Source of the DNA: Yinghuangia sp051388915
GTDB lineage: Bacteria; Actinomycetota; Actinomycetes; Streptomycetales; Streptomycetaceae
Assembly (NCBI RefSeq): GCF_051388915.1
Contig: NZ_JBPKBH010000002.1
Coordinates: 1 to 64,000 of the forward strand
Length of the DNA: 64,000 nucleotides
Reading direction: 5' to 3'
Shown: piece after piece, positions 50,768-59,713 of the stretch
Layout of the letters: every line of letters begins with the position of its first letter
Position numbering within the stretch: position 1 is the stretch's first letter
Made by a program: the position numbers and the translations under genes
Notes under the pieces: model-generated
Database searches by the model: none
What the model saw: the letters and a program-made list of their open reading frames with translations, nothing else
What the model was told of the DNA's origin: nothing

Positions 50768-51352
50768 GTGAGTTTCGACCCCCTGGCGATGCTGACCGCC
50801 TTCGGGCTCATCTTCCTGGCCGAACTGCCCGACAAGACGATGTTCGCGTCGCTGGCCATGGGCACCCGAATGCGGCCGCTGTACGTCTGGTTCGGCACGT
50901 CCACCGCCTTCATCGTCCACGTCGCGCTCGCGGTCGGCGCGGGCAGCCTCATCGGCCTCCTGCCGAACGTCGCGGTCAAACTGGTCTCGGCGGCTCTGTT
51001 CGCCTTCGGCGCCGTGGTGCTGCTGCGCGGCGGCGGGGACGATGACGACGAGGACGCGGCAGGCCGCACCGTCACCGGCTTCTGGCCCGTCTACACCACG
51101 GCGTTCATGGCCGTGTTCATCAGCGAGTGGGGCGACCTGACCCAGATCACCACCGCCAACCTCGCGGCGACGAACGGCTGGCTCCCGACGGCGATCGGCT
51201 CCGCCGCCGCGCTGATGACGGTCTCCGCGCTCGCACTGATCGTCGGCCGGTTCATCGCCAAGAAGGTGCCGCTGAAGACGGTGCAGCGGATCGGCGGCGC
51301 GTGCATGGGCGTTCTGGCGGTCTGGACGCTGGTGGAGGCGTTCACGGGTTGA
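50768..51352 (+). CDS. GDT1/TMEM165 (UPF0016) family Mn2+ exporter
   Basis: A 194-residue inner-membrane protein with about six helices in two homologous halves. Each half carries the family signature: ELPDKT (Glu19, Asp22) in the first and SEWGDLTQ in the second, the acidic cation-binding residues. Bacterial members such as MneA export Mn2+. An Asp/Glu-rich loop (GGGDDDDEDAAG) joins the halves. GTG at 50768 precedes the first helix. The preceding yybP-ykoY riboswitch strongly supports the manganese role. Confidence 0.92.
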   Translation: MSFDPLAMLTAFGLIFLAELPDKTMFASLAMGTRMRPLYVWFGTSTAFIVHVALAVGAGSLIGLLPNVAVKLVSAALFAFGAVVLLRGGGDDDDEDAAGRTVTGFWPVYTTAFMAVFISEWGDLTQITTANLAATNGWLPTAIGSAAALMTVSALALIVGRFIAKKVPLKTVQRIGGACMGVLAVWTLVEAFTG

Positions 51353-51446
51353 GCGGGTGGCCGGTGGCCGGTGGCCTGTGACCAGTGGCGTCGCGAGGCT
51401 GTGTGGGCGGTGTGGGGGTGGCGGTGCCGGTTGCGGGGCGCGGCGG

Positions 51447-52004
51447 TCAGAACGTCCAGCGGGTGTGGGTGTAAACGCCGCCGTCCCTGCCGAACCCGTA
51501 CGCGGTGCCCGGAACCACGCCGAACACCAGATCGTCGCCCTTGCGCATCGCGTCCGACATGCCGTGGAAGGTGCCGTCGGCGGACGTGATGTGCGCACCG
51601 TACTTGGCCTCGAACGCCCCGATCACCTCCTCCAGCGCCGCCGCGTCCTCGACCCGCCGGGCCGTGCCCTCGACCACGACGTCGAGGCCCTCGGTGAGGG
51701 AGTTCGTTCCGGTGAGCAGCGCGCAATGGCCGTTGCGCGCCAGATTCCTGGCCTTCTGCTCACCCGGTCCGGTGGAGAAGTACGCCGCGCCGTCGTGCCA
51801 CGTCGCGATCACGGGCGTGACGTGCAGCCGGCCGTCCGGGCGTACGGTGATCGCCCAGCAGATCTCGGCCGTGCGCAGCAGGCGCCGGGCGTCACTCCAA
51901 TCGGTGGCAACAACATCCGCGGCACCGGGGCGGGGATTGAGAGCAGAGCTGTATCGGGCGTCGAGCTCGGCGGTGGGATGCTCCGCGGAGGGGTTCGAGG
52001 GCAT
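51447..52004 (-). CDS. PPOX-fold (pyridoxamine phosphate oxidase family) protein
   Basis: A 185-residue split-barrel flavin/F420-binding protein. Seen are EICWAITVRPDGRLHVTPVI (first strands with the HxxPV-type motif), AAYFSTGPGEQKARNLARNG with LARN typical of F420/FMN-dependent members, and VVVEGTARRVEDAAAL. ATG at 52004 follows AAAGGAG. Members reduce or oxidise varied small molecules; the substrate is unknown. It is convergent with the GDT1 gene. Confidence 0.85.
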   Translation of the reverse strand: MPSNPSAEHPTAELDARYSSALNPRPGAADVVATDWSDARRLLRTAEICWAITVRPDGRLHVTPVIATWHDGAAYFSTGPGEQKARNLARNGHCALLTGTNSLTEGLDVVVEGTARRVEDAAALEEVIGAFEAKYGAHITSADGTFHGMSDAMRKGDDLVFGVVPGTAYGFGRDGGVYTHTRWTF

Positions 52005-52185
52005 GGCGGACTCCTTTCGGTCTCCTTCCTTTAGACAGGAAGCCGCCTCTCGAATCATCGGTGCTTCAGTGAGATCTTTTGGCGGAGCATCCGGAGACAC
52101 AGCCCGGCGATCGCATCCGACGGGTCGTCGTCATGGGCGAACGGCCGTCGGCCGCAATGACGGTGGGCGGCACTAGGGTCCGCGC

Positions 52186-53004
52186 ATGACGATGCACCGC
52201 GACCCTCTGGCAGTCCTGGCGAACGACCCGACGGGCCGGTCGCTCGGCCTCGACCTGCCTCGGGGAACAGTCGTCCACCAAACCTCTGAGGGACCGCGCC
52301 CGGCGTTCCTCTGGCACACCGGCACCGCTGTCGGCGCGGGTATCTGGACACGATTGGAAGCCGCCGCACAGGCGACGGGACTGCAACCGGTCGTGTTCTG
52401 GGGAGACTGGCGCCACGACCTCGACCACCGCCACGCGTCGGACCCAGGCGACCACGACCCCGACGAGGTCCTGAACAGGCTCTGGGACGCCTGCATGTCC
52501 GACGTCGACGATCCCGCCGACGTGGTTCGAGCCAACGACAAGACCATTGCCCCGTTCGGCACCACCTGGCCGGGGCCGGCTCCCGCGTCGACCGCCGCCC
52601 CTGCGGACGGTGCCGCAGCGGAACTCGTCGAGGACCTGGTCGGCAGCAAGTGGTTCACCGAACCCCGAGGCGGTCTGGTGGACGCGCGGCGCAGCGCCGA
52701 CATCCTGACCACGATCGGCTGGACGGGCTCTCTCAACCACGACAACGACGTCGCGGTATTCGCGTCCGTCCTGCGCTCCTGGGAAGAGCGCTTCGGAGCC
52801 CGACTCGTCGCCCTGTCCTTCGACCGCCTCGAAGTGGCGGTCTCCGCGCCGCCCTGCTCCGCCAACGAGGCACTCGCGGTCGCCGCCGAGCACTACGCCT
52901 TCTGCCCGGACAACGTCTGGCAGGCCACCCGCCGCACCCGAACCATCGGCCACTACGCGGCCACCTTGGTGAACGCACAGCGCTGGTCCTTTTGGTGGGA
53001 CTAG
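52186..53004 (+). CDS. DUF4253 domain protein
   Basis: A 272-residue protein with a C-terminal DUF4253 domain (about 165-272): GGLVDARRSADI, VLRSWEERFGARLVALSFDR, ANEALAVAAEHYAFCPDNVW. The N-terminal half (residues 20-110) includes WGDWRHDLDHRHASDPGDHD. The family is widespread in Streptomyces and its function is unknown; some members neighbour polymorphic toxins. ATG at 52186 is the first plausible start. It stands alone, divergent from the PPOX gene. Confidence 0.85.
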   Translation: MTMHRDPLAVLANDPTGRSLGLDLPRGTVVHQTSEGPRPAFLWHTGTAVGAGIWTRLEAAAQATGLQPVVFWGDWRHDLDHRHASDPGDHDPDEVLNRLWDACMSDVDDPADVVRANDKTIAPFGTTWPGPAPASTAAPADGAAAELVEDLVGSKWFTEPRGGLVDARRSADILTTIGWTGSLNHDNDVAVFASVLRSWEERFGARLVALSFDRLEVAVSAPPCSANEALAVAAEHYAFCPDNVWQATRRTRTIGHYAATLVNAQRWSFWWD

Positions 53005-53185
53005 ACAGCCCGAACGCACCGCGACGGCGGCGCGCCCTTCTGCGTCCCGAACCTGCGTCCCGAACCTGCGTTCCAAGCCGGTTGGTCCTCGGAGCGCAAA
53101 CCCGCTCTTGGCTTCCGTCCGCCAAACTGGCGCAAGTCTGCCGGTACCTGTCCGGGTACCTGCGTCGTCGCGAGGGAGAGCACAC

Positions 53186-54040
53186 GTGAAGTTCTGGGTC
53201 CCCCTGATATGCCTGCCCACGGAGGAGTATCTCCCCCTGGCCGAAGCGGCCGAACGCCTTGGCTTCGCCGGGGTGCTGCTCGCCGACCACCTTGCCGTCC
53301 CGGACGAGTTCGCCTCGGTGCACCCGTCCGGCGAGAATCCGTTTTCCGCCGCCACGGAATTCCCCGACCCCGTGACGATGATCGCCACGCTGGCCGCGCG
53401 CACCGAGCGCCTGCGCTTCATCACGTACACCTACATCCTGCCGATGCGCGACCCCTTCACGGTGGCGAAGCAGTTCGGGACGCTCGCGCAGGTAATGGGC
53501 GGCCGGGTCTCGCTGGGCTGCGCCGTCGGGTGGCTGAGGGAGGAATTCGAGCTCCTGGGGCAGGACTTCGGCACCCGCGGCGCCCGCACCGACGAGGCCA
53601 TCGCGATCATCCGCGACTTCTGGGACGACGGGTGGGCGGAACACCACGGACGTTTCTACGACTTCGACCGGACCGGCATGTTCCCCAGGCCCGATGTGCG
53701 GGTGCCCGTCCTCATCGGGGGTGCCGGACGGCGGGCCCTGGAGCGCGCGGTGCGCAACGACGGCTGGCTCGGCATGAACTACTCCTGGGACGACGTCGAG
53801 GACAAGGTCGGCACCCTGCACCGCCTGCGAAAGAAAGCCGGGCTCGACGGCGGCGAGTTCACGGTCTTCGTCGTGGCGAACGCGGCCCCTTCGGAGGCGA
53901 CGTACGCCCGTCTCCGGGACATGGGTGTGACCGACACCCTGGCCGCGGCGTGGCAGGCGGGGCAGCCGGGGCAACCGGACACCGAGACGCTGGAGGACCG
54001 GATCGCGCACCTGGAGAAGTTCGCCGCCCGGTACCTGTAG
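53186..54040 (+). CDS. LLM-class F420-dependent oxidoreductase
   Basis: A 284-residue luciferase-like TIM-barrel enzyme of the TIGR03619 group, expected to use reduced F420. Visible are EAAERLGFAGVLLADHLAVP, ERLRFITYTYILPMRDPF (the YILPMRDP strand typical of the group), GGRVSLGCAVGWLREEFELLG with the conserved GxGWLxxE motif, RFYDFDRTGMFPRP, and VPVLIGGAGRRALERAVRNDG. GTG at 53186 follows GGGAGAG and starts directly with the first strand. Two near-identical 13-base units (CGTCCCGAACCTG) occur upstream near 53043. The substrate is unknown. Confidence 0.9.
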   Translation: MKFWVPLICLPTEEYLPLAEAAERLGFAGVLLADHLAVPDEFASVHPSGENPFSAATEFPDPVTMIATLAARTERLRFITYTYILPMRDPFTVAKQFGTLAQVMGGRVSLGCAVGWLREEFELLGQDFGTRGARTDEAIAIIRDFWDDGWAEHHGRFYDFDRTGMFPRPDVRVPVLIGGAGRRALERAVRNDGWLGMNYSWDDVEDKVGTLHRLRKKAGLDGGEFTVFVVANAAPSEATYARLRDMGVTDTLAAAWQAGQPGQPDTETLEDRIAHLEKFAARYL

Positions 54041-54083
54041 AACGCCGAAGAGGGCCGCACGTGACGTGCGCAGGGGAGACTCC

Positions 54084-54469
54084 ATGGCCGAGGCACGGTC
54101 CGATGCTTCGACGACGTCCAGGGCTACGGCCTCATCGTCCCCGACGACGACCGCAGCGTCAGCTCCCTCCTCCCGGGCGGGGACGTGCGGGTCAATCGCG
54201 GGGACATCCAGACCAACGGCTACAAGAGCCTGGAACCCGGCGAGCGTGTGTCGTTCGACATCCAGCTCGACAGGTCGGTGGAGGAGGGCGTGCGAGCCGT
54301 CAAGGTCACCCCGCTGGGAGACTTCGCTCCAGTGCCCGAAGTCTCCCACCGGCCGTTAGCCACCATGCCCGCGTGGCTCGGCTGCTGTATCGGCCTGCTC
54401 GCGGCGGCTGCTCTCGTGGCCTACGGCGTGTGGCTGGTGCGGGCTGTCGTCGCGGACATCGACTGGTGA
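54084..54469 (+). pseudogene. Cold-shock-like domain with C-terminal membrane span, one-base frameshift
   Basis: ATG at 54084 behind AGGGGAG begins MAE. Adding one G near 54093 restores GTVRCFDDVQGYGLIVPDDD, then LLPGGDVRVNRGDIQTNGYK, SLEPGERVSFDIQLDRS. This is a diverged cold-shock (OB-fold) domain of about 70 residues. The RNA-binding motifs are altered (QGYGLI for KGFGFI, DVRVN for DVFVH). A hydrophobic segment WLGCCIGLLAAAALVAYGVWL and a short tail follow, so the protein would be membrane-anchored. The corrected length is about 128 residues. As read, only a fragment from GTG 54185 is translatable. It sits 43 bases after the LLM gene. Confidence 0.7.
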
Positions 54470-54535
54470 TGCGGCGCGTCACCACGGATCCCACGCCCCA
54501 CCCAGGCTGCCGCTCGTCCGTCGCCGAGACAACCT

Positions 54536-55369
54536 CTACGCACTCTCGCCTGCCTGCTGCCCCCGAGGCGACCGAAGTTCGCGCAGCACGTCGTCCAGGA
54601 CGGCCGCTGCGTCGCCGAGGACTTCGCGCTGGAACGGCGACGTGCCCTGGACGTCGGTCCAGGGCTGGGCGTTGACGAGCACGCGGACGGCGTCACGGCG
54701 GCAGTACTCGATGAGTCCGGCCGCGGGGTACACCGTCCCGGACGTCCCGATCGCCATCCACACGTCGGCGCCGCGGGCGGCCTCGGTCGAGGCGCGCACT
54801 TTCGCGCGGGACAGGTGCTCCCCGAACAGGACGACGTCCAGCCGCGCGATGCGCCCGCAATGCGGGCAGTTCGGGACCGTTTCGTGGGCGGTCTCGTCGG
54901 GCCACGCGCCGTTGCGGGCATGGCACGCGCGCCCGGAGCAGCGCGTACGGAACACGCTGCCGTGCAGTTCCGCGACGTTGGTGGACCCGGCGCGGTTGTG
55001 GAGCCCGTCGATGTTCTGGGTGGCTATGTGGACGTCGAAGTGGGCTTCGGCGGCGGCCAGCGCCTCGTGCGCCGGGTTGGGCCGCGCGGCGGACGCGGCG
55101 CGGCGGAGATTGCTCCAGTGCTCCCACGCCTGCGCGGCCTTGCCGAACCACCGCGACGCGGTGCTGAGCTTCGCGATCTCGGGGTTCCGGTCCCACAGTC
55201 CGTCCCCGCCCCGGTAGACGGGCAGGCCGGACGGTGCGGAGATCCCGGCCCCGGTGAGGACGGCGAGTCGGGGTTTGCGGGCGAGCGGGGTGGCCGGATC
55301 GGCCGGATTGCCGGAGTGCGCAGGGCCGCCGGTGGGATCGGCGCTGTCGGCGCCGTCGGGGGTGGGCAT
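54536..55369 (-). CDS. Sir2-family NAD-dependent protein deacylase
   Basis: A 277-residue sirtuin that removes acetyl or other acyl groups from lysines using NAD+. Motifs: VLTGAGISAPSGLPVYRG (NAD binding), TQNIDGLHNRAG with the catalytic His in ELHGSVF, and a zinc knuckle with CSGRACHARN and CPHCGR. The last two-thirds of the Rossmann part include VVLFGEHL, AIGTSGTVYPAAGLI, and NAQPW. ATG at 55369 is chosen as the start because the region upstream is unrelated. A 30-residue Pro/Asp/Gly-rich leader precedes the fold. Confidence 0.93.
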   Translation of the reverse strand: MPTPDGADSADPTGGPAHSGNPADPATPLARKPRLAVLTGAGISAPSGLPVYRGGDGLWDRNPEIAKLSTASRWFGKAAQAWEHWSNLRRAASAARPNPAHEALAAAEAHFDVHIATQNIDGLHNRAGSTNVAELHGSVFRTRCSGRACHARNGAWPDETAHETVPNCPHCGRIARLDVVLFGEHLSRAKVRASTEAARGADVWMAIGTSGTVYPAAGLIEYCRRDAVRVLVNAQPWTDVQGTSPFQREVLGDAAAVLDDVLRELRSPRGQQAGESA

Positions 55370-55553
55370 GCGGCCATTTTCGGCTCCGGAGGAGCGTGCC
55401 CGCACCGCATTATCGGAGCGCGGGAACAGCCGACCGGACTGCCGAGACCTGAAGAGTCGTGATCGGCGTTCGTGATCCGGATACCCCTGTGCGCCACAGG
55501 GCAACGATGATCGGTCCTCAGCCGTGGAAATCGACCAGAGAGTGAGGCAGTCG

Positions 55554-55940
55554 ATGGAACTCGTGCGCCACAACCCCGCCGAAGGCGTCTACCCGGCCAC
55601 CGACGACTACGTGCACGCAATGGAGGTCCGAGGTGCCGGACGCCTGCTGTTCGTCGCCGGCACGATGGGACTGGACCCGGCCGGGAAGCCCGGGGCCGGC
55701 CTGGCGGAGCAACTCACCCTGATCTGGTCGAACATCCGCGCCATCCTCGCCTCGGCCGACATGGGCGTCGACAACATCGTGCGCCTGACCAGCTACCTGC
55801 GTGACCCCGCCTACGCCGAGGCCAACGCCGCCGCCCGAACCGTGGCACTCGGCGGCCGGCGCGTCCCGACAACCGCGATCGTCGCCACCACGCTGGACAG
55901 CGACTGGCTCGTCGAAATCGAGGTCATCGCCGCGGGGTGA
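55554..55940 (+). CDS. RidA-family protein (YjgF/UK114)
   Basis: A 128-residue protein of the RidA family, trimeric enzymes that hydrolyse reactive enamine/imine intermediates of amino-acid metabolism. Seen are HNPAEGVYPATDDYVHAMEV, RLLFVAGTMGLDPAGKP, QLTLIWSNIRAILASADM and VVRLTSYL-like IVRLTSYLRD. The canonical end motif with the catalytic Arg (RxAVxV) is replaced here by RRVPTTAIVATTL, so it belongs to a variant (Rid2-7 type) group. ATG at 55554 has a better GAGG spacing than the GTG at 55524. It is divergent from the Sir2 gene. Confidence 0.85.
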   Translation: MELVRHNPAEGVYPATDDYVHAMEVRGAGRLLFVAGTMGLDPAGKPGAGLAEQLTLIWSNIRAILASADMGVDNIVRLTSYLRDPAYAEANAAARTVALGGRRVPTTAIVATTLDSDWLVEIEVIAAG

Positions 55941-55984
55941 CATCCGGCCTCGGGCGCCTTCGGGGCCGGGCGAGCCACACGGCA

Positions 55985-56100
<116 letters not shown>

Positions 56101-56169
56101 CAGGCGGGTGTACGCCGAGGGCCCAGGACACGGTGAATGTGTCCTGGGCCCTCGGCGTACACCCGCCTG
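56101..56169. terminator. 31-bp perfect hairpin
   Basis: The arms 56101-56131 and 56139-56169 are perfectly complementary (left arm begins CAGGCGGGTGTACGCCGAGG), with loop GGTGAAT. It lies after the stop of the small reverse-strand gene at 56233 and should be its terminator. Its strength probably caused the sequencing gap beside it. Confidence 0.85.
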
Positions 56170-56232
56170 GCGGTTCGTGCCGGGACGGTGGCGGCGCGCC
56201 GCGTGCGGCGTCCGTCCTGGTCCCGTCCGCGG

Positions 56233-56406
56233 TCACGCCGCGCGTCCTGCGGCCGGGAAGGCGGTCTTCGCGCCGTGCTCGGCGACGGCTGCCGCCTGGC
56301 GGCGGGCCTCCCGGCGGCTGCGCAGCGCCCGGCGGACCTGGCGGTCGTGGGCGGCGGCGCGGTGCAGTTCCTGTTCGCGGGCCTGGAACATCTCGTACTC
56401 GAACAT
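56233..56406 (-). CDS. Small Arg/Ala-rich protein, 57 residues
   Basis: From ATG 56406 (RBS GGGAG six bases upstream) the reverse strand encodes MFEYEMFQAREQELHRAAAH, then DRQVRRALRSRREARRQAAA, a single charged helix of a type common in Streptomyces (small conserved hypothetical proteins that start MFEYE). An upstream ATG at 56421 is in frame but less well placed. There is no known function and no close partner. A 31-bp terminator follows. Confidence 0.65.
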   Translation of the reverse strand: MFEYEMFQAREQELHRAAAHDRQVRRALRSRREARRQAAAVAEHGAKTAFPAAGRAA

Positions 56407-56421
56407 CGTGTGCTCCCTCAT

Positions 56422-56933
56422 TCCAACGCGTCGCCTGGTCGGCCTGTCCGTCCGGGCTCTCCGCCGCACCGGGGCTTTGCGGCCCCTTCGGCATGACTCA
56501 AGATTCGCGTCCCAGGGGGTGGCCGGACATCGGGCGGATGCCGGATCTTGCGGCCTGAGGGCACGCCTGAGGTCCCTAAGCGGTCGGCCCGACGCAGCTA
56601 AGGCACCTAAGGCACCTAAGGCGCCTAAGACCGGGGCCCGGCGACAGGGGAGGTACGTGTCCCTTCCGGAAGTAGTCGAACGGAAGTCCCGCGGCATGGT
56701 GCCGACACGTGATCCGCCACTCCCCGTTCCCCCGATACCGCCGCGGTTTCCGGCACCGCTGCCGCAACTCCGGTACACCTCGAATGAGCTCTCCCTGGAA
56801 GGCGGATTGCCGATCAGATGCGCTTCGCGGAGTCTGGGCGGACCGGACCGCAGGGGGCTGACGTCCTCGGTGCGTCGAGAAACGGCACGGGGCAATTCGA
56901 TTCTCGGGCCGGGGTGCCGGGTGACCCGCCGGT
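56422..56933. other. Intergenic with 9-bp repeats
   Basis: No gene is supported. A 9-base unit CTAAGGCAC (last copy CTAAGGCGC) is repeated at about 56598-56630, with related CCTAAG sequences nearby. The other parts hold no clear hairpin or coding frame on either strand. Confidence 0.5.
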
Positions 56934-57439
56934 CTACGGGTGCATCACGGCCTCGGCTATTTCGCGGACGCGCTGCCGCGTGATCCCCGTGCGCTGCTCG
57001 ACGGCCAGCGGATGGTCGGTGGGTTCGAGCTCGATGTACGGGCGCTGTCCGATGGGCCTGGTGTGGACATGCGTCTTGAGATTGGTCGTACTCGGCGAAT
57101 ACAGCGGAAGCTCCGTGCACAGCCATCCGAAATACGGATCTTCCGATTCCCGGCCAGGCGTATCCCACAGGTCCGCGCTAAGCCCGAAGTTCGCGCGGCT
57201 GAGGGACACCCAGACGCCCCAGGAGAACACGTCGTCGCTGTCGACGACCGGTATCTCGATCAGTCCCTTGACGAAGAAATGCTGCGCCTGGATCACGCAC
57301 TGGTCCGACGAGAGCACGCAGTCCGGTGCGTCCGCGAAATCCGGGTTCCAGACGTCGGGGCCATCGCCGAGTAGTTCATCGGGAGTTCGGCGTGGCGCTC
57401 GCCGCAGCAGGTGCACTCGAAACCAAGATCGTCGGCCAT
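56934..57439 (-). pseudogene. DUF2199 gene with one-base frameshift
   Basis: From ATG 57439 the frame begins MADDLGFECTCCGERHAELP, the DUF2199 zinc-knuckle start, then goes out of frame at a C run near 57360. One more C would join it to DVWNPDFADAPDCVLSSDQC, HFFVKGLIEIPVVDSDDVFS and WGVWVSLSRANFG. The protein then continues to the normal end (QRVREIAEAVMHP). The corrected length is about 168 residues, as in the family (function unknown). Everything else is intact, which again points to sequencing error or a very recent mutation. Confidence 0.75.
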
Positions 57440-57503
57440 GGGCGGAGAGCCTAGTAGGCGGTTGCGACATCGTCGGGTGCGGGTCGGGAGCCGCCGGTGG
57501 CGG

Positions 57504-57920
57504 TCAGGCGCGCGCGTCCAGCAGCGCGGCCCCCGTCCGGTACAACTCCAGGAGCAGGGGACGTAACGCGGTTCCCGCCGGGGTCAACGCGTACTGGGTG
57601 CGTACGGGAAACGCGGCGACCGCCGTACGAGCCACGAGCCGGCGCGCTTCGAGGTCGCGCAGGCGTTCGGTGAGGACTTTCGCCGTCAGACCGGGCAACC
57701 GGTCCCGCAATTCGCCGAACGAGCGGGGGCCGTGCATGAGTTCGCGCAGTACGAGGGTGGCCCAGCGGCCGGAGATCGCGGCCAGGGCGACCTCGACGGG
57801 GCAGTCCGGGGACGGGCGTACGGTGCGACCCCGCGCGTCCGGGACCAACTCGGCGTCCCATTTGGCGTCCGGCGCGGCGTCCGCGGAGCCGGGGGAGCGG
57901 TCGACGGCAGGTGTGCTCAC
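57504..57920 (-). CDS. HxlR-family winged-helix regulator
   Basis: A 138-residue HxlR-type regulator with an acidic N-terminal extension (about 38 residues). Core: CPVEVALAAISGRWATLVLRELM with the family Cys, SFGELRDRLPGLTAKVLTERLRDLEARRLV (recognition helix and wing), and YALTPAGTALRPLLLELYRTG. GTG at 57920 is the likely start. It is divergent from the NTF2-like gene (79 bases between starts), a typical arrangement in which HxlR represses its neighbour. Confidence 0.88.
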   Translation of the reverse strand: MSTPAVDRSPGSADAAPDAKWDAELVPDARGRTVRPSPDCPVEVALAAISGRWATLVLRELMHGPRSFGELRDRLPGLTAKVLTERLRDLEARRLVARTAVAAFPVRTQYALTPAGTALRPLLLELYRTGAALLDARA

Positions 57921-57998
57921 CGGACGAGTCTCGCACGCCACGCGCGCCCCGAAGGTTCCCGTTTGGTGACCCGCGCGGTGGCGGGCTTACCTGGGCCC

Positions 57999-58409
57999 AT
58001 GAGCACACGACGTACGTCCGCCCCCGCCGAATTCACCATCACCACGAACGCCGCCGACCAGCCCGGCGTCTTCGCGACCGCCTTCAACTCCGGTGACCCG
58101 GCCCTGCTGGCCCGCGTGTACGAGGACGGCGCGGTCTTCGTCCCCGAGTCGGGAGCGGCCGTCACCGGCCCCGAACTCCACGCCGCCAACGCGGCGTTCC
58201 TCGCACTGGGCCTCCCCGTCACCGTGCGTCCGCGCCACTGCCACGTGGCCGGGGAGCTGGCCCTGCATATCGTCGACTGGTCGATTACGGGTGTAGGCCC
58301 GGACGGCGAACCCCTGCACATCACCGGAACCGCCACAGACGTCTCCCGCCGCGGCCCGGACGGATTCTGGCGCTACGTCATCGACAACCCTTTCGGCACC
58401 ATGCCCTGA
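57999..58409 (+). CDS. NTF2-like (SgcJ/EcaC-type) protein
   Basis: A 136-residue protein of the NTF2 fold. The first helix block is PGVFATAFNSGDPALLARVYEDGAVFV. The strand region is VRPRHCHVAGELALHIVDWSITG, then DGFWRYVIDNPFG. Family members include small cyclases, isomerases and proteins of unknown role. ATG at 57999 gives the normal length. The divergent HxlR gene probably controls it. Confidence 0.82.
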   Translation: MSTRRTSAPAEFTITTNAADQPGVFATAFNSGDPALLARVYEDGAVFVPESGAAVTGPELHAANAAFLALGLPVTVRPRHCHVAGELALHIVDWSITGVGPDGEPLHITGTATDVSRRGPDGFWRYVIDNPFGTMP

Positions 58410-58450
58410 CCGCCCGCGCTGCGGCGCGGGAACCACGGCATGATGGCCGG

Positions 58451-58759
58451 ATGATCGGGTGGGTGGACGCCTGGCTGGCCGAGTACGCCGACCGCCTACG
58501 CGCGCGCGGCCTGGCTGTCGAGGTGCGGCGTTCACCCGCCGACCGTCCGAAGCAGTCCATCGCCGTACTGCTCGATGCCGGAGGCGCACTCGGCCAATTG
58601 ATCGTCTGGGACACCGGCGAGGCCGTAACCGACTTCGTCGACGCCGCCTCCGGCCCGCACCGATCCCAACACTGGCACGTCTCGGATGCAGCCTCCGTGG
58701 AGAACGCAATGGCGGCCCTGCTCAAGCAACTTGAGAACGCCGTCGCGGGAGGCGTCTGA
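58451..58759 (+). CDS. Hypothetical protein, 102 residues
   Basis: A compact alpha/beta-looking protein (VDAWLAEYADRLRARGLAVE, SIAVLLDAGGALGQLIVWDT, VENAMAALLKQLENAV) with normal codon use and an ATG at 58451, 41 bases after the NTF2-like gene on the same strand. Small proteins of this look, with one strand-rich sheet and a final helix, often act as immunity proteins in Streptomyces, but I cannot claim that. No family is recognised. Confidence 0.65.
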   Translation: MIGWVDAWLAEYADRLRARGLAVEVRRSPADRPKQSIAVLLDAGGALGQLIVWDTGEAVTDFVDAASGPHRSQHWHVSDAASVENAMAALLKQLENAVAGGV

Positions 58760-58829
58760 GCGACGGCCCCTTGGGACGCCCCCAAAAGCGGAGCCCCCCG
58801 TCGCCAAGCGCCTGTGCACGGCGCCGCCG

Positions 58830-59645
58830 TCAACCGGCGGCGATGAACCAGTGCCAGCCCCGCGGCAGCGGGGCCTTCTCTCCGTCGGGATGCTGGTCGA
58901 AGCCGAACTCCAGGTCGTTCAGGCCGAGATGGAGTCTGCGGGCAAAACGCAGGTGGGTTTCGAGATGTTCGGGGCAGGTCAGCGACCAGCGAAGGGCCGT
59001 CGCGTCCGACATCAACACGGGCTTGTCGAGTGTGGGCGCGATCGCCGCGATGCCGTCCCAATCGAGCACGAGGCGTACGTCGGTGGCCCCATGGAGCGAC
59101 GTCGGCGCGACGCCGCTCTCAACCGCGTCGGCCAACGACGCTGTCACCGAGGCCAGTTCGGCCGGCGCGTCCGCGTCTCCGGCGGCCGTACGGTCGCGCA
59201 AGTCGAACACGCGGCTGATCAGCGGAAGCGCGGCGGCCATGTCATAGGCGAATGCCTGACTGATGAGATCGAAGAGGCCGTTCCACTCATCGTCTTCGAT
59301 ACCTTGCCGCTGGATATCGAGCAGCCGGGCCAGCGCCTCGTCGTAGCGCGGGTTGCCGGTGCGGAGGTATGGATGCAGATCGATTCCCTCGACGATCGCC
59401 CCAAGCTGGACCACCCACAGGTGCAGGACGGCCCCGTACCACATCACCAAATACGCATCCACGCCGCCGGGCTCTCCGAAACGCGCGCATCGACGCTCAA
59501 AGCTCGCACGGAGGGCGTCCAGGTCACCAAAGGCATGGACGTCCGCCATCCGAGAACCGCCGTGGTCGACCGAGAACTCCAGTACGTAGCAGCTCACTTG
59601 TCGAATCGCGGGCTCGCCGGACGAAGCCTTCTCGGGCGACCCCAC
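58830..59645 (-). CDS. Hypothetical protein, 271 residues
   Basis: A soluble, mostly helical protein (GDLDALRASFERRCARFGEP; YDEALARLLDIQRQGIEDDE; AYDMAAALPLISRVFDLRD) with an acidic C-terminal part (RFARRLHLGLNDLEFGFDQH). GTG at 59645 is chosen because AGGAGG lies 7 bases upstream; an internal ATG at 59549 is possible but has no good site. It is convergent with the 102-residue gene. No family is recognised. Confidence 0.7.
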   Translation of the reverse strand: MGSPEKASSGEPAIRQVSCYVLEFSVDHGGSRMADVHAFGDLDALRASFERRCARFGEPGGVDAYLVMWYGAVLHLWVVQLGAIVEGIDLHPYLRTGNPRYDEALARLLDIQRQGIEDDEWNGLFDLISQAFAYDMAAALPLISRVFDLRDRTAAGDADAPAELASVTASLADAVESGVAPTSLHGATDVRLVLDWDGIAAIAPTLDKPVLMSDATALRWSLTCPEHLETHLRFARRLHLGLNDLEFGFDQHPDGEKAPLPRGWHWFIAAG

Positions 59646-59713
59646 CTGCACACCTCCTGTGACCCGACCTGCCGGTCCGCTGTGAACCTACAGCTCCAAG
59701 GTGCGCAATAGCC

